From: Lachnospiraceae bacterium
GTDB taxonomy: Bacteria > Bacillota > Clostridia > Lachnospirales > Lachnospiraceae
DNA: 64,000 nucleotides
Direction of reading: 5' to 3'
Assembly: GCA_900751995.1 (NCBI GenBank)
Contig: CAADTP010000015.1
Coordinates: 1-64,000, forward strand
Shown piece by piece: positions 17,668-26,217 of this stretch. Under the pieces are notes generated by a model, which ran no database searches, was not told where the DNA came from, and worked only from the letters and a program-made list of their open reading frames with translations. The first letter of the stretch is position 1; each line of letters opens with the position of its first letter. Position numbers and translations under genes: made by a program.

Positions 17668-18408
17668 TTACCACATGGATTTGTAATATTTGTCACGGTA
17701 CTTCTTTGGGGTAAGGCCGGTGAAGTTTTCAAAGATCTGGATAAAATGACTCTGTGAAGAGAAATTCAGATAATTGGCGATATCAACGACTGCTTTATCA
17801 GAGTATCGGAGCAGGTGAGTGGCTTTTTCGATTTTTTTCTCGCGGATGTAATCACTTATGGATACTCCAAGATTCTGTTTGAATACTCTGGACAGATAAC
17901 TGGGAGAGAGTCCGGTATGTTCTGACAGATCCTGAATGGTGATACGCTCCTTAATGTGACCGTAAATATAGTCCACGCATTGCATGACCGGTCTGGAAAG
18001 AATAGAGCTTTTTTTCTGGAGGATCATTTTTCCGGTAAAATCTCTGGCCATAATATGATGCAGATCTGCAATCTGGCGTACAGTGGTGCAGGAATCCATT
18101 TTCAGAATGTAAAAATCGCTGAGACGATATGCCTGTTCAGACTCTAGTCCACCGTCAATACAGTAACGGGTGAGCATGGCAGTAGTGACAACGAAATGAT
18201 ACTTCAGGTTGGTCAGAGGATTTTTGGAGAGGATACCGGTTCCCTTCAGATGAAGAAAAGAGTCTTCCTCGCAGTTTTTGTTTACAGCTTCCATATCACC
18301 GGCTCTTACGGCATTGTAAAAAGAATATTCCACAGAGGGAGAGCGATGAAGAGCTTCCAGTTCTGTATCTTCCAGTTCATTAGTAATCCAGTCTTGGGAA
18401 ATGGACAT
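17668..18408 (-). CDS. AraC-family transcriptional regulator of the beta-glucoside island
   Basis: 246 residues. The C-terminal 100 residues hold two helix-turn-helix motifs: ITIQDLSEHTGLSPSYLSRVFKQNLGVS and VVDIANYLNFSSQSHFIQIFENFTGLTPKKYR, the classic AraC signature. The N-terminal 130 residues are a helical sensor domain rather than the cupin of AraC itself. The gene is divergent from the ABC transporter operon and convergent with the GH94 operon. A 20-bp motif before both target operons is its likely binding site. The effector is probably the imported oligosaccharide or a derivative. Confidence 0.88.
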   Translation of the reverse strand: MSISQDWITNELEDTELEALHRSPSVEYSFYNAVRAGDMEAVNKNCEEDSFLHLKGTGILSKNPLTNLKYHFVVTTAMLTRYCIDGGLESEQAYRLSDFYILKMDSCTTVRQIADLHHIMARDFTGKMILQKKSSILSRPVMQCVDYIYGHIKERITIQDLSEHTGLSPSYLSRVFKQNLGVSISDYIREKKIEKATHLLRYSDKAVVDIANYLNFSSQSHFIQIFENFTGLTPKKYRDKYYKSMW

Positions 18409-18463
18409 ATTGATATCCTCCTTATATGTTGGTGTTTAAGGAATGTATTGGTTTCTTATATTA

Positions 18464-18526
18464 TGACATGAATCTGACATTTTGTTAAGATTAATAATAT
18501 AATCGCAGATAAAAAAATGGTATATT
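18464..18526 (+). promoter_or_regulatory. Promoter of the ABC transporter operon with AraC-type operator
   Basis: TGACATGAATCTGACATTTT (18464-18483) lies 37 bases before the -10 TATATT (18521-18526). The same motif and spacing occur before the GH94 gene at 12194-12256. Confidence 0.65.
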
Positions 18527-18581
18527 TTTATCATCAAAGGTAAAGCATCGGGGATGCTACAGAAAAAGGAGGATTTATACT

Positions 18582-19949
18582 ATGAAAAAAAGAGCGGTAT
18601 CTATGATCCTTGCAGCAGCAATGGTTTGTGGAATGTTGGCAGCAAATGTAAGCTGTGTATCTGCAAAAGGATCGGATGAGGGAAAAGTGATCAATATTTA
18701 TTCCTGGAATGATGAGTTCCGTCAGAGACTGGAAGCTGTTTATCCGGAAGTAGAGTCCACTTCCAAAGATGGTACAGTTACAAAACTGAAAGATGGTACA
18801 GAGATCCACTGGGTCGTAAATCCGAACCAGGATGGCGTATATCAGCAGAAACTGGATGAGGCACTTCTCAACCAGGCTGATGCAAGTGCAGATGATAAGG
18901 TAGACATATTCCTTTCTGAGACAGATTATGTATTCAAATATACAGACAAAGATGCAGATGTTGCAATGCCTCTTACTGATCTTGGCATTGATCCGGACAA
19001 GGATCTTGCAGATCAGTATGATTTCACGAAAACAACAGCTTCTGATGCGGATGGAGTACAGAGAGGCGCCACATGGCAGTGCTGCCCGGGTGTCCTTGTA
19101 TATCGTCGTGACATTGCGAAAGATGTTTTCGGTACTGATGACCCGAAAGAAGTTGGCGAGAAGATGAAAGACTGGGATACAGCCAAAGAATCAGCAGCTC
19201 AGCTGAAAGAAAAAGGATATTATACATTTGCTTCTTATGCAGACACTTTTCGTTTATATGGAAACAGCATTGAGAATCCGTGGGTAGAGTCCGGTGATTC
19301 TGTGATCAAAGTAGATTCAAAGATCATGGACTGGGTAAAAGATTCCAAAGAGTGGCTGGATGCAGGTTATCTTAACAAAACTGTAAAAGGTCAGTGGAAC
19401 GATGACTGGAACAAGGCAATGAGTTCTGAGTCCAAGGTATTCGCATTCCTCTTCCCGGCATGGGGTATCGACTTTACTCTGAAACCAAACTGGGATGGAG
19501 CAGAAGGTGACTGGGCTGTTACAAATCCTCCGCAGGAATACAACTGGGGTGGCTCTTACATTCAGGCTGCAACAGGAACAGATAATCCGGAACATGTCAA
19601 AGATATTATCCTGGCAATGACGGGAAATCAGGATAATCTTCTTAAGATTTCCAAAGAATACTCTGATTTTACAAATACAAAATCCGGTATGAAAGATGCA
19701 GCTACAAATGCAGATTTCGCATCTGATTTCCTTGGTGGACAGAACCCGTTTGAGTATTTTGCACCGGTTGCAGAGAATATCAAGATCGCACCGCTTTCCG
19801 CATATGACCAGGGTTGTGTAGAGCTGATCCAGAACGCTTTCAGTGATTACTTCCAGGGTAAAGTAGACTTTGACAAAGCAAAAGCCAACTTTGAGACAGC
19901 TATTCAGGAGCGTTATCCGGAGATCACAGAGATCCAGTGGCCGGAATAA
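18582..19949 (+). CDS. Sugar ABC transporter, extracellular substrate-binding protein
   Basis: 455 residues with AAGGAGG nine bases before the ATG. The N-terminus is a Sec signal peptide (MKKRAVSMILAAAMVCGMLA, then NVSCVSAKG). A Cys is present, but N-V-S-C is not a normal lipobox, so cleavage after VSA by signal peptidase I is more likely. The mature part is a family 1 sugar-binding protein: IYSWNDEF at the first strand and an aromatic-rich pocket (FPAWGIDF, YNWGGSYIQAATG). It captures an oligosaccharide and delivers it to the two permeases that follow. No ATPase gene lies in the operon; a shared MsmK/MsiK-type ATPase encoded elsewhere is expected. Confidence 0.88.
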   Translation: MKKRAVSMILAAAMVCGMLAANVSCVSAKGSDEGKVINIYSWNDEFRQRLEAVYPEVESTSKDGTVTKLKDGTEIHWVVNPNQDGVYQQKLDEALLNQADASADDKVDIFLSETDYVFKYTDKDADVAMPLTDLGIDPDKDLADQYDFTKTTASDADGVQRGATWQCCPGVLVYRRDIAKDVFGTDDPKEVGEKMKDWDTAKESAAQLKEKGYYTFASYADTFRLYGNSIENPWVESGDSVIKVDSKIMDWVKDSKEWLDAGYLNKTVKGQWNDDWNKAMSSESKVFAFLFPAWGIDFTLKPNWDGAEGDWAVTNPPQEYNWGGSYIQAATGTDNPEHVKDIILAMTGNQDNLLKISKEYSDFTNTKSGMKDAATNADFASDFLGGQNPFEYFAPVAENIKIAPLSAYDQGCVELIQNAFSDYFQGKVDFDKAKANFETAIQERYPEITEIQWPE

Positions 19950-19975
19950 ATACCACATGAGGATAATTGTTGATG

Positions 19976-19999
19976 CTGCAGGATCTTTGGATCCTGCAG
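19976..19999 (+). terminator. Intercistronic hairpin between binding-protein and permease genes
   Basis: CTGCAGGATC (19976-19985) pairs perfectly with GATCCTGCAG (19990-19999) around a TTTG loop, with no long T-run. It probably acts as a partial terminator or 3'-end RNA stabiliser, raising binding-protein expression over the permeases. Confidence 0.75.
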
Positions 20000-20021
20000 T
20001 TTGCTGGAAAGGAAGAGCATT

Positions 20022-20975
20022 ATGAAGAAAAAGAGCGTTAATTACGGAAAATGGGGATACATATTTATTCTTCCGTTTTTTGTGATCTATTTTATCTTTT
20101 CGCTGATTCCGCTGTTTGATACAGTGAGATACAGCTTTTTTGAATATTTCCGTTCTGGAATCAAGCAGATTGGTCCTAATTTTGTAGGACTTGCCAATTA
20201 TGTCAGTCTTCTGCATTCTGACATGCTGAAATACGGACTGAATACACTGATCCTTTGGGTGATCGGATTTGTTCCGCAGATCGTTGTTGCACTGGTGCTT
20301 GCATGCTGGTTTACTGATGCCAGGCTGAAGCTTCATGGCAAGCAGTTTTTTAAGGTTGTAATTTATCTGCCGAACCTGATCATGGCATCAGCATTTGCAC
20401 TTCTGTTTTTTACCATGTTTTCCACAAACGGACCTGTAAACTCCATTTTGTGTTCACTGGGCTGGATAAAGGAACCGATTGATTTTCTGGGCTCTGTTCT
20501 GGGAACAAGATCATTGGTAGGTTTCATGAATTTCCTGATGTGGTTCGGAAACACGACCATCATGCTGATGGCAGCAGTAATGGGAATCAGTATGGATGTT
20601 TTTGAAGCATCGGATCTGGACGGATGCAACAGCATTCAGCGTTTCTTCTATATTACGCTTCCACTGATTCGTCCGATTCTTTCCTATACTCTGATCACTT
20701 CCATCATCGGTGGCCTTCAGATGTTTGATGTACCGCAGATCCTCACAAACGGACAGGGTAATCCGGACAGAACATCCATGACACTGATTATGTTCCTGAA
20801 CAGCCATCTGAAGAGCAAGAATTATGGTATGGCCGGAGCATTGTCTGTATACCTGTTTATTATCAGTGCAATCCTCTGCTTCTTTGTATATCGTATGACT
20901 AACGACAATGATCCGGACGGATCTAAGAAAGCAGCGAAAAAGAGAGCAAGAGCAGAAAGGAGAAAAACAAAATGA
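20022..20975 (+). CDS. Sugar ABC transporter permease, MalF/UgpA type
   Basis: 317 residues from the ATG at 20022, which has GGAAAGGAAG upstream. Six predicted membrane segments. The cytoplasmic EAA loop that docks the ATPase reads EASDLDGCNSIQRFFYITLPLIRP, the standard permease signature. YIFILPFFVIYFIFSLIPL is the first segment and PNFVGLANYVSLL the usual MalF-like periplasmic stretch. A Lys/Arg-rich C-terminal tail ends the protein. It pairs with the following MalG-type permease, overlapping it by four bases. Confidence 0.9.
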   Translation: MKKKSVNYGKWGYIFILPFFVIYFIFSLIPLFDTVRYSFFEYFRSGIKQIGPNFVGLANYVSLLHSDMLKYGLNTLILWVIGFVPQIVVALVLACWFTDARLKLHGKQFFKVVIYLPNLIMASAFALLFFTMFSTNGPVNSILCSLGWIKEPIDFLGSVLGTRSLVGFMNFLMWFGNTTIMLMAAVMGISMDVFEASDLDGCNSIQRFFYITLPLIRPILSYTLITSIIGGLQMFDVPQILTNGQGNPDRTSMTLIMFLNSHLKSKNYGMAGALSVYLFIISAILCFFVYRMTNDNDPDGSKKAAKKRARAERRKTK

Positions 20976-21820
20976 TGAAAGATAAGACAGCCAGCAGGAT
21001 CAGAAGTATCGTGGCACATGTGGTACTTATTATTCTTTCCTTTATGTGTCTCTTTTTCTTTTATGTACTGATCGTGAATGCGTCTCATTCTCATGCAGAG
21101 CTTCAGAAGGGATTTTCTGCTCTTCCTGGAAAATATTTCTGGAAAAACCTGATGAATGTTGCAAATGACGGAAGCTTTCCGATGTTCAGGGGAATTCTTA
21201 ACAGTATTATCGTGTCCGGATGCAGTGCAGTATTATGTACATATTTTTCCTCACTGACAGCATATGGTCTTTATGCCTATGATTTCAAGGCAAGGAATGT
21301 AGCGTTTACATTTATCATGGCGATCCTCGTCATGCCGACACAGGTAACTGCAATGGGCTTCCTTCGTCTGATCACAAAGATGGGATTATATGATTCCCTG
21401 CTTCCGTTGATCATTCCGTCTGTTGCGTCACCGGCCGTATTCTATTTTATGTACAGCTATCTGCAGTCCTCACTGCCGATGTCGCTGGTAGAAGCAGCCA
21501 GAATTGACGGCTCCGGAGAATTCCGTACTTTCAACAGTATTGTCCTGCCAATCATGAAGCCGGCAATCGCTGTACAGGCGATTTTTACATTTGTAGGCTC
21601 CTGGAACAATTATTTCGTTCCTGCTCTGGTTATCCAGTCTAAAAGCAAGATGACTGTTCCAATCCTGATTGCAACACTTCGTGGAGCAGATTATATGAAT
21701 TTTGATATGGGTAAGATTTACATGATGATCACAGTTGCCATTGTGCCGATCATTATCGTATATCTCCTTCTTTCCAAGTTTATCATCGCAGGAGTGACAC
21801 TTGGAGGCGTAAAAGAATAA
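20972..21820 (+). CDS. Sugar ABC transporter permease, MalG/UgpE type
   Basis: 282 residues with six predicted membrane segments. It starts in an ATGA overlap with the upstream permease. The EAA loop is EAARIDGSGEFRTFNSIVLPIMKPAI. Residues 20-40 form the first segment, and SWNNYFVPALVIQ lies near the fifth segment, as in MalG proteins. It completes the transmembrane channel of the importer. The GH3 beta-glucosidase gene follows after 20 bases in the same direction, linking uptake and breakdown of the sugar. Confidence 0.9.
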   Translation: MMKDKTASRIRSIVAHVVLIILSFMCLFFFYVLIVNASHSHAELQKGFSALPGKYFWKNLMNVANDGSFPMFRGILNSIIVSGCSAVLCTYFSSLTAYGLYAYDFKARNVAFTFIMAILVMPTQVTAMGFLRLITKMGLYDSLLPLIIPSVASPAVFYFMYSYLQSSLPMSLVEAARIDGSGEFRTFNSIVLPIMKPAIAVQAIFTFVGSWNNYFVPALVIQSKSKMTVPILIATLRGADYMNFDMGKIYMMITVAIVPIIIVYLLLSKFIIAGVTLGGVKE

Positions 21821-21840
21821 CAAAAGGTAGCAGGTAAGAT

Positions 21841-24300
21841 ATGACAGTTAAGAAATGGAAACACAGCGGAACAAAGAAACACAGCATGTCAGACCGTGAA
21901 ATACGAAACGGTCTTCTTTCGGAAAAAGTAGCAGAGGAGGGTATTGTACTGCTGAAAAATGATAAAAAAACACTCCCTCTGAATATTTCCACGAAAATAG
22001 GTTTATACGGCGCCGGTGCGGGAAAGACAGTGAAAGGCGGAACAGGTTCCGGTGATGTGAATAACAGAAGTAACATTTCTATTTATCAGGGATTGAAAGA
22101 AAACGGTATTCAGATCGTAAGCGAGAAATGGCTGGCCAATTATGAGTCAATATACGCAGAAGCACGCCGGGCATGGAAAGAAAAAATACTGGAAGAAGCA
22201 AAGTTTGTGGAAAATCCTTTTGATGCCTATGCGGAAAATCCCTTTGCAATGCCGGAAGGCCGTGCAGTCACAGCAGAAGATACTGTCGATGCCCAGACAG
22301 CAATCTATGTGGTAAGCAGGATTTCCGGTGAGGGAAAGGATAGGCGCAGGGTCGAGGGAGATTATTATCTGAGCAGACGGGAGCGGGAGGATATCCGGTT
22401 CCTTGATGCACAGAAGATTCCTACAGTACTTATCCTGAATTCCGGCGGTCCGGTAGAACTGACAGATATTCTGGAAGAAACAGAAAATATCTGTGCTGTC
22501 CTGAATATTTCCCAGCTTGGACAAAGAGGCGGACTTGCCCTCGCCAATGTCCTTCTGGGAAAGGTAACTCCAGGCGGCAAGCTGACTGCAACATGGGCCA
22601 GAAGGTATGAGGATTATCCGTGTGCAGAGGAATACAGCTATCTTAATGGCAAGCTTGAAAGAGAAGAGTACAAGGAAGGAATTTATACAGGATATCGTTA
22701 TTTTGATACTTTTGGTGTAAAACCGCTGTTTCCGTTTGGATATGGACTTTCTTACACAGAAATGCAGATACGCTTCCATGGGATGAAAACATCAGGGGAT
22801 GGCGTTGAAGTTGAAGCAGAGGTAACGAATACAGGAGAAACTTTTTCGGGAAAAGAGGTCGTGCAGGTCTATGTGTCTCTTCCACAGGATGAATCAGGGA
22901 AGGAATACCGTCGACTGGCTGGCTTTGCAAAAACAAAACTTCTGAAGCCGGGGGAAAAAGAACTGCTGAAAATCAGGATCGACAGAAAGACACTGGCATA
23001 TTTTTCTGAAGAGCAGCATGCCTGGATTGCTGAAAAAGGTTATTATGCTGTCTGGGTCGGAAACAGCATTGCATCGCTTACGCTGGCTGCAATGCTTGAA
23101 GTGCCGGAGAGTGTGATCCTGGATAAAACGAATATCCTTGAGAATCAGACTGATATTACTGAAGAAGTTTATGACCGCCAGAATCTTTCTGCCAGAACTC
23201 TGAAATGGAAAGAGAAGGCAGAGAATGAGAAGATTGGAAGATATATCTATTATCCTGAACCAGAGAAGAGAACAGAATGCACCTGCCAACCGGAAAATAA
23301 GATTCCTGCAAAGGATCTGCTCCCGCTGTTTTATGGAAATATTGCTGGAATCTCCAGTAATCTGGGGGCGGCAGGAATCCGTGTTCCTGGCTCTGCCGGT
23401 GAGACCACGGCTGCTCTTTATGAGCAATATGGCGTTTCCCCACTGATCATGGCCGATGGGCCGGCAGGACTGAGACTTCAGCAGAATTATGAAGTAGACA
23501 GAGAAACAGACACAGTATATGGAATCGGTGTCCTTGGATCTCTGGAAAACGGATACCTGAGAACAGATGAGACTCACGAAAACGCAGACAGATATTATCA
23601 GTTCTGTACGGCATTTCCGGTTGGAACTGCACTGGCTCAGACCTGGGATACTGCCCTTGTGGAAAAAGTTGGAATAGCAGTTGCAGAAGAAATGGAAGAA
23701 TTCCACATAGATCTCTGGCTAGCACCTGGTCTTAATATTCAGAGAAACCCTCTGTGCGGCAGAAATTTTGAGTATTATTCCGAAGATCCGCTGCTTTCCG
23801 GAACCATGGCAGCAGCCATGACAAAAGGAGTGCAGAGCAGACCTGGCTGCGGTGTTACCGTTAAGCATTTTGCCTGCAACAATCAGGAAGATAATCGTAT
23901 GGGCGTAGATGCACAGGTATCAGAACGTGCCCTGAGGGAAATTTACCTGCGTGGTTTTGAGATTGCAGTTAAAGAAAGCAGACCAGTGGCAATCATGTCT
24001 TCCTATAATTTACTGAATGGTGTCCATGTTGCAAACAGTGTTGATCTCTGTACAGCCATTGCCCGAAAAGAATGGGGATTTGACGGTGTGATCATGTCAG
24101 ACTGGAATACAACGGTTCCGGAAGATGGAAGTATTCCGTGGAAATGCGTGACAGCAGGAAATGATATTATCATGCCTGGTAATGCAGCCGATGCAGAAAA
24201 TATCCGAAAAGCTTTTGAAGACGGAAAGCTTTCGGAAGAAGTTGTCAGAATGTGTGCGGGACGTATTCTGAACCTGATACACACACTGACAGCAGAATAA
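21841..24300 (+). CDS. GH3 beta-glucosidase with permuted domain order
   Basis: 819 residues, no signal peptide, so cytosolic. The domain order is reversed relative to most GH3 enzymes. The (alpha/beta)6 sandwich domain comes first (EEGIVLLKNDKKTLPL, later LFPFGYGLSYT), then a fibronectin III-like domain (about 310-420). The TIM-barrel domain comes last (MADGPAGLRLQ, APGLNIQRNPLCGRNFEYYSEDP, VKHFACNNQE). The catalytic nucleophile is Asp754 in GVIMSDWNTT. Some rumen and gut Clostridia beta-glucosidases share this arrangement. It should hydrolyse beta-glucosides imported by the preceding transporter, complementing the two phosphorylases. Confidence 0.9.
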   Translation: MTVKKWKHSGTKKHSMSDREIRNGLLSEKVAEEGIVLLKNDKKTLPLNISTKIGLYGAGAGKTVKGGTGSGDVNNRSNISIYQGLKENGIQIVSEKWLANYESIYAEARRAWKEKILEEAKFVENPFDAYAENPFAMPEGRAVTAEDTVDAQTAIYVVSRISGEGKDRRRVEGDYYLSRREREDIRFLDAQKIPTVLILNSGGPVELTDILEETENICAVLNISQLGQRGGLALANVLLGKVTPGGKLTATWARRYEDYPCAEEYSYLNGKLEREEYKEGIYTGYRYFDTFGVKPLFPFGYGLSYTEMQIRFHGMKTSGDGVEVEAEVTNTGETFSGKEVVQVYVSLPQDESGKEYRRLAGFAKTKLLKPGEKELLKIRIDRKTLAYFSEEQHAWIAEKGYYAVWVGNSIASLTLAAMLEVPESVILDKTNILENQTDITEEVYDRQNLSARTLKWKEKAENEKIGRYIYYPEPEKRTECTCQPENKIPAKDLLPLFYGNIAGISSNLGAAGIRVPGSAGETTAALYEQYGVSPLIMADGPAGLRLQQNYEVDRETDTVYGIGVLGSLENGYLRTDETHENADRYYQFCTAFPVGTALAQTWDTALVEKVGIAVAEEMEEFHIDLWLAPGLNIQRNPLCGRNFEYYSEDPLLSGTMAAAMTKGVQSRPGCGVTVKHFACNNQEDNRMGVDAQVSERALREIYLRGFEIAVKESRPVAIMSSYNLLNGVHVANSVDLCTAIARKEWGFDGVIMSDWNTTVPEDGSIPWKCVTAGNDIIMPGNAADAENIRKAFEDGKLSEEVVRMCAGRILNLIHTLTAE

Positions 24301-24325
24301 AAAAAATATATAGTAGTGAAAAACT

Positions 24326-24373
24326 TGCCTGAATTCAATTTTCGATTTATCATTGGATTCAGGCATATTTTTT
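24326..24373 (+). terminator. Terminator closing the beta-glucoside island
   Basis: TGCCTGAATTCAAT pairs with ATTGGATTCAGGCA (one mismatch) around a 12-base loop and is followed by TATTTTTT. It separates the GH3 gene from the AAA+ gene. Confidence 0.9.
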
Positions 24374-24453
24374 GTAGATGTCGCGCAAGGCAACCCGTTT
24401 TAGGCGGAGAATCCTGCAGGCAGTTTTTTATATGCCGTGAAAAGGAGAATACC

Positions 24454-26040
24454 ATGAACATAAAACGAGCAAAGCAGGAGATCAGAGATTCCATAGAAGC
24501 ATATCTTTCAAAGGACGAATTCGGTGAGTACCGGATCCCGGCGATCCGACAGAGACCGATCCTTCTTATGGGCCCTCCGGGAATCGGAAAGACACAGATT
24601 ATGGAACAGATAGCAAGGGAATGCGGGATTGCTCTTGTTTCCTATACCATTACCCACCACACCAGGCAGAGTGCTGTGGGACTTCCTTTTATTGTAAAAA
24701 AGAATTATGGTGAGGAAGAATTTTCTGTCACGGAATATACCATGAGTGAGATCATTTCGTCCGTTTACGACAAAATGGAAAAAACAGGTCTGAAAGAAGG
24801 CATCCTGTTCATTGATGAGATCAACTGCGTATCTGAAACACTGGCGCCGATGATGCTGCAGTTCCTTCAGGGAAAAACCTTCGGAAACCAGAAGGTGCCG
24901 GAAGGCTGGGTGATCGTCACAGCAGGCAACCCGCCAGAATATAACAAATCCGTCCGGGAATTCGATGTGGTCACTCTGGACCGTATCAAGAAGATCGATG
25001 TGGAGGCAGACTTTGATGTGTGGAAGGAATACGCCTATCAGCAGGGAATTCATCCGGCGGTGATCTCCTATCTGGAGCTTCGTAGAAAAAATTTCTACAG
25101 GGTGGAGAATACTGTAGATGGAAAGATTTTTGCAACAGCCAGAGGCTGGGAGGATCTTTCCCGTCTGATCCAGGTTTATGAGATCCTTGGAAAAACCGTA
25201 GACCGGGAGGTGGTCAGCCAGTACATCCAGCATAAGATGATCGCGAAAGATTTTGCCAGCTATCTGGCTCTTTATTATAAGTACAGAACGGACTATAAGG
25301 TGGAAGACATCCTGAAAGGAAAGTGGGATTCCATCACTCTGGGCAAGATTCACACAGCTTCCCTGGACGAGCATTTGAGTATTGTAAGCCTTCTTAATGG
25401 AAAACTCGGCGAGCTTTTTACAGAATGCTGTCTTACTGATGCCTATCTCACGAAACTGTATGATTATATGGTGTACTTCAGAGAAAATCAGGACGGCCTT
25501 ACAGCAAAAAATCTCCTGGAAAAAGCAGAGGCGGATCTTGAAAAGGATAAAAAGAGTGAGCTTCTTACAAAACAGCAGGAACGTATACAGAAACGTGTTG
25601 TGTCATTCTTTGAAAATGCGTCCGGATTGGAATCAGCTTCGGAATCAACCGGATCAGATAAAACCGGATCAGGTTCAGAGCCGGCAGGAGGCAGAAGTGC
25701 TGCAGCAGAATCGGAAGTTCTATCGTCAAACAGGAACTATGAGTTTGTGAAAGCCCTCTTTGAATCCGAAACCGAAGCCTACGAAAACCGAACCGACGAA
25801 ATATCCTTTACTCTTCAGAACGTTTTCGACTTTATGGAAGCTGCCTTTGGGGACAGTCAGGAAATGGTGGCATTTATCACAGAACTGAATGCCAACTATT
25901 ATAGTCTCTGGTTCATTCGGGAGAACGGTTCTGACCAATATTACAGGCATAATAAAGGTCTTCTTTTTGACGACCGCCAGAAAATGCTTCTGGGTCAGAT
26001 GGAGGAAGTGGAAAATATTCTCAATAATGGGATAAAGTGA
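24454..26040 (+). CDS. MoxR-type AAA+ ATPase
   Basis: 528 residues from the ATG at 24454 with AAAGGAG upstream. Walker A is GPPGIGKT (residues 40-47) and Walker B is ILFIDEIN. AGNPPEYNKSVREFD fits the sensor-1 region of MoxR/RavA-like ATPases. A Ser/Gly/Glu-rich linker (about 395-430) joins the ATPase part to a C-terminal helical domain. Such ATPases act with VWA proteins to remodel or activate partners. The best partner here is the VWA/DUF2201 protein at 10821, with its LRR neighbour, on the other side of the sugar island. The long body is larger than a minimal MoxR (about 320 residues). Confidence 0.85.
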   Translation: MNIKRAKQEIRDSIEAYLSKDEFGEYRIPAIRQRPILLMGPPGIGKTQIMEQIARECGIALVSYTITHHTRQSAVGLPFIVKKNYGEEEFSVTEYTMSEIISSVYDKMEKTGLKEGILFIDEINCVSETLAPMMLQFLQGKTFGNQKVPEGWVIVTAGNPPEYNKSVREFDVVTLDRIKKIDVEADFDVWKEYAYQQGIHPAVISYLELRRKNFYRVENTVDGKIFATARGWEDLSRLIQVYEILGKTVDREVVSQYIQHKMIAKDFASYLALYYKYRTDYKVEDILKGKWDSITLGKIHTASLDEHLSIVSLLNGKLGELFTECCLTDAYLTKLYDYMVYFRENQDGLTAKNLLEKAEADLEKDKKSELLTKQQERIQKRVVSFFENASGLESASESTGSDKTGSGSEPAGGRSAAAESEVLSSNRNYEFVKALFESETEAYENRTDEISFTLQNVFDFMEAAFGDSQEMVAFITELNANYYSLWFIRENGSDQYYRHNKGLLFDDRQKMLLGQMEEVENILNNGIK

Positions 26041-26070
26041 TAGTTTGTCTGACCAATTGCTTATTTACTA

Positions 26071-26174
26071 TTGATTAAATTGGTAAATTACAGTATAATA
26101 TTTACCATAAAAGTCCCAAAAGAAGGTGCGTAGATAGTCAAATTGCACAGATATTAATACATTCCGGGACTTTT
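26071..26174 (+). promoter_or_regulatory. Promoter, operator-like repeat and leader hairpin of the second gntR gene
   Basis: -35 TTGATT (26071-26076), 17-base spacer and -10 TATAAT (26094-26099). GGTAAAT (26082-26088) and ATTTACC (26100-26106) flank the -10 as an inverted repeat resembling the TTGGTAATACCAA sites of the malate operon, so autoregulation is likely. Downstream, AAAAGTCCC (26109-26117) can pair with GGGACTTTT (26166-26174) in the untranslated leader. Confidence 0.65.
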
Positions 26175-26217
26175 AAAGACAACACAATAAAAAAGGAAGG
26201 CGGCCGAAACGGACGAC

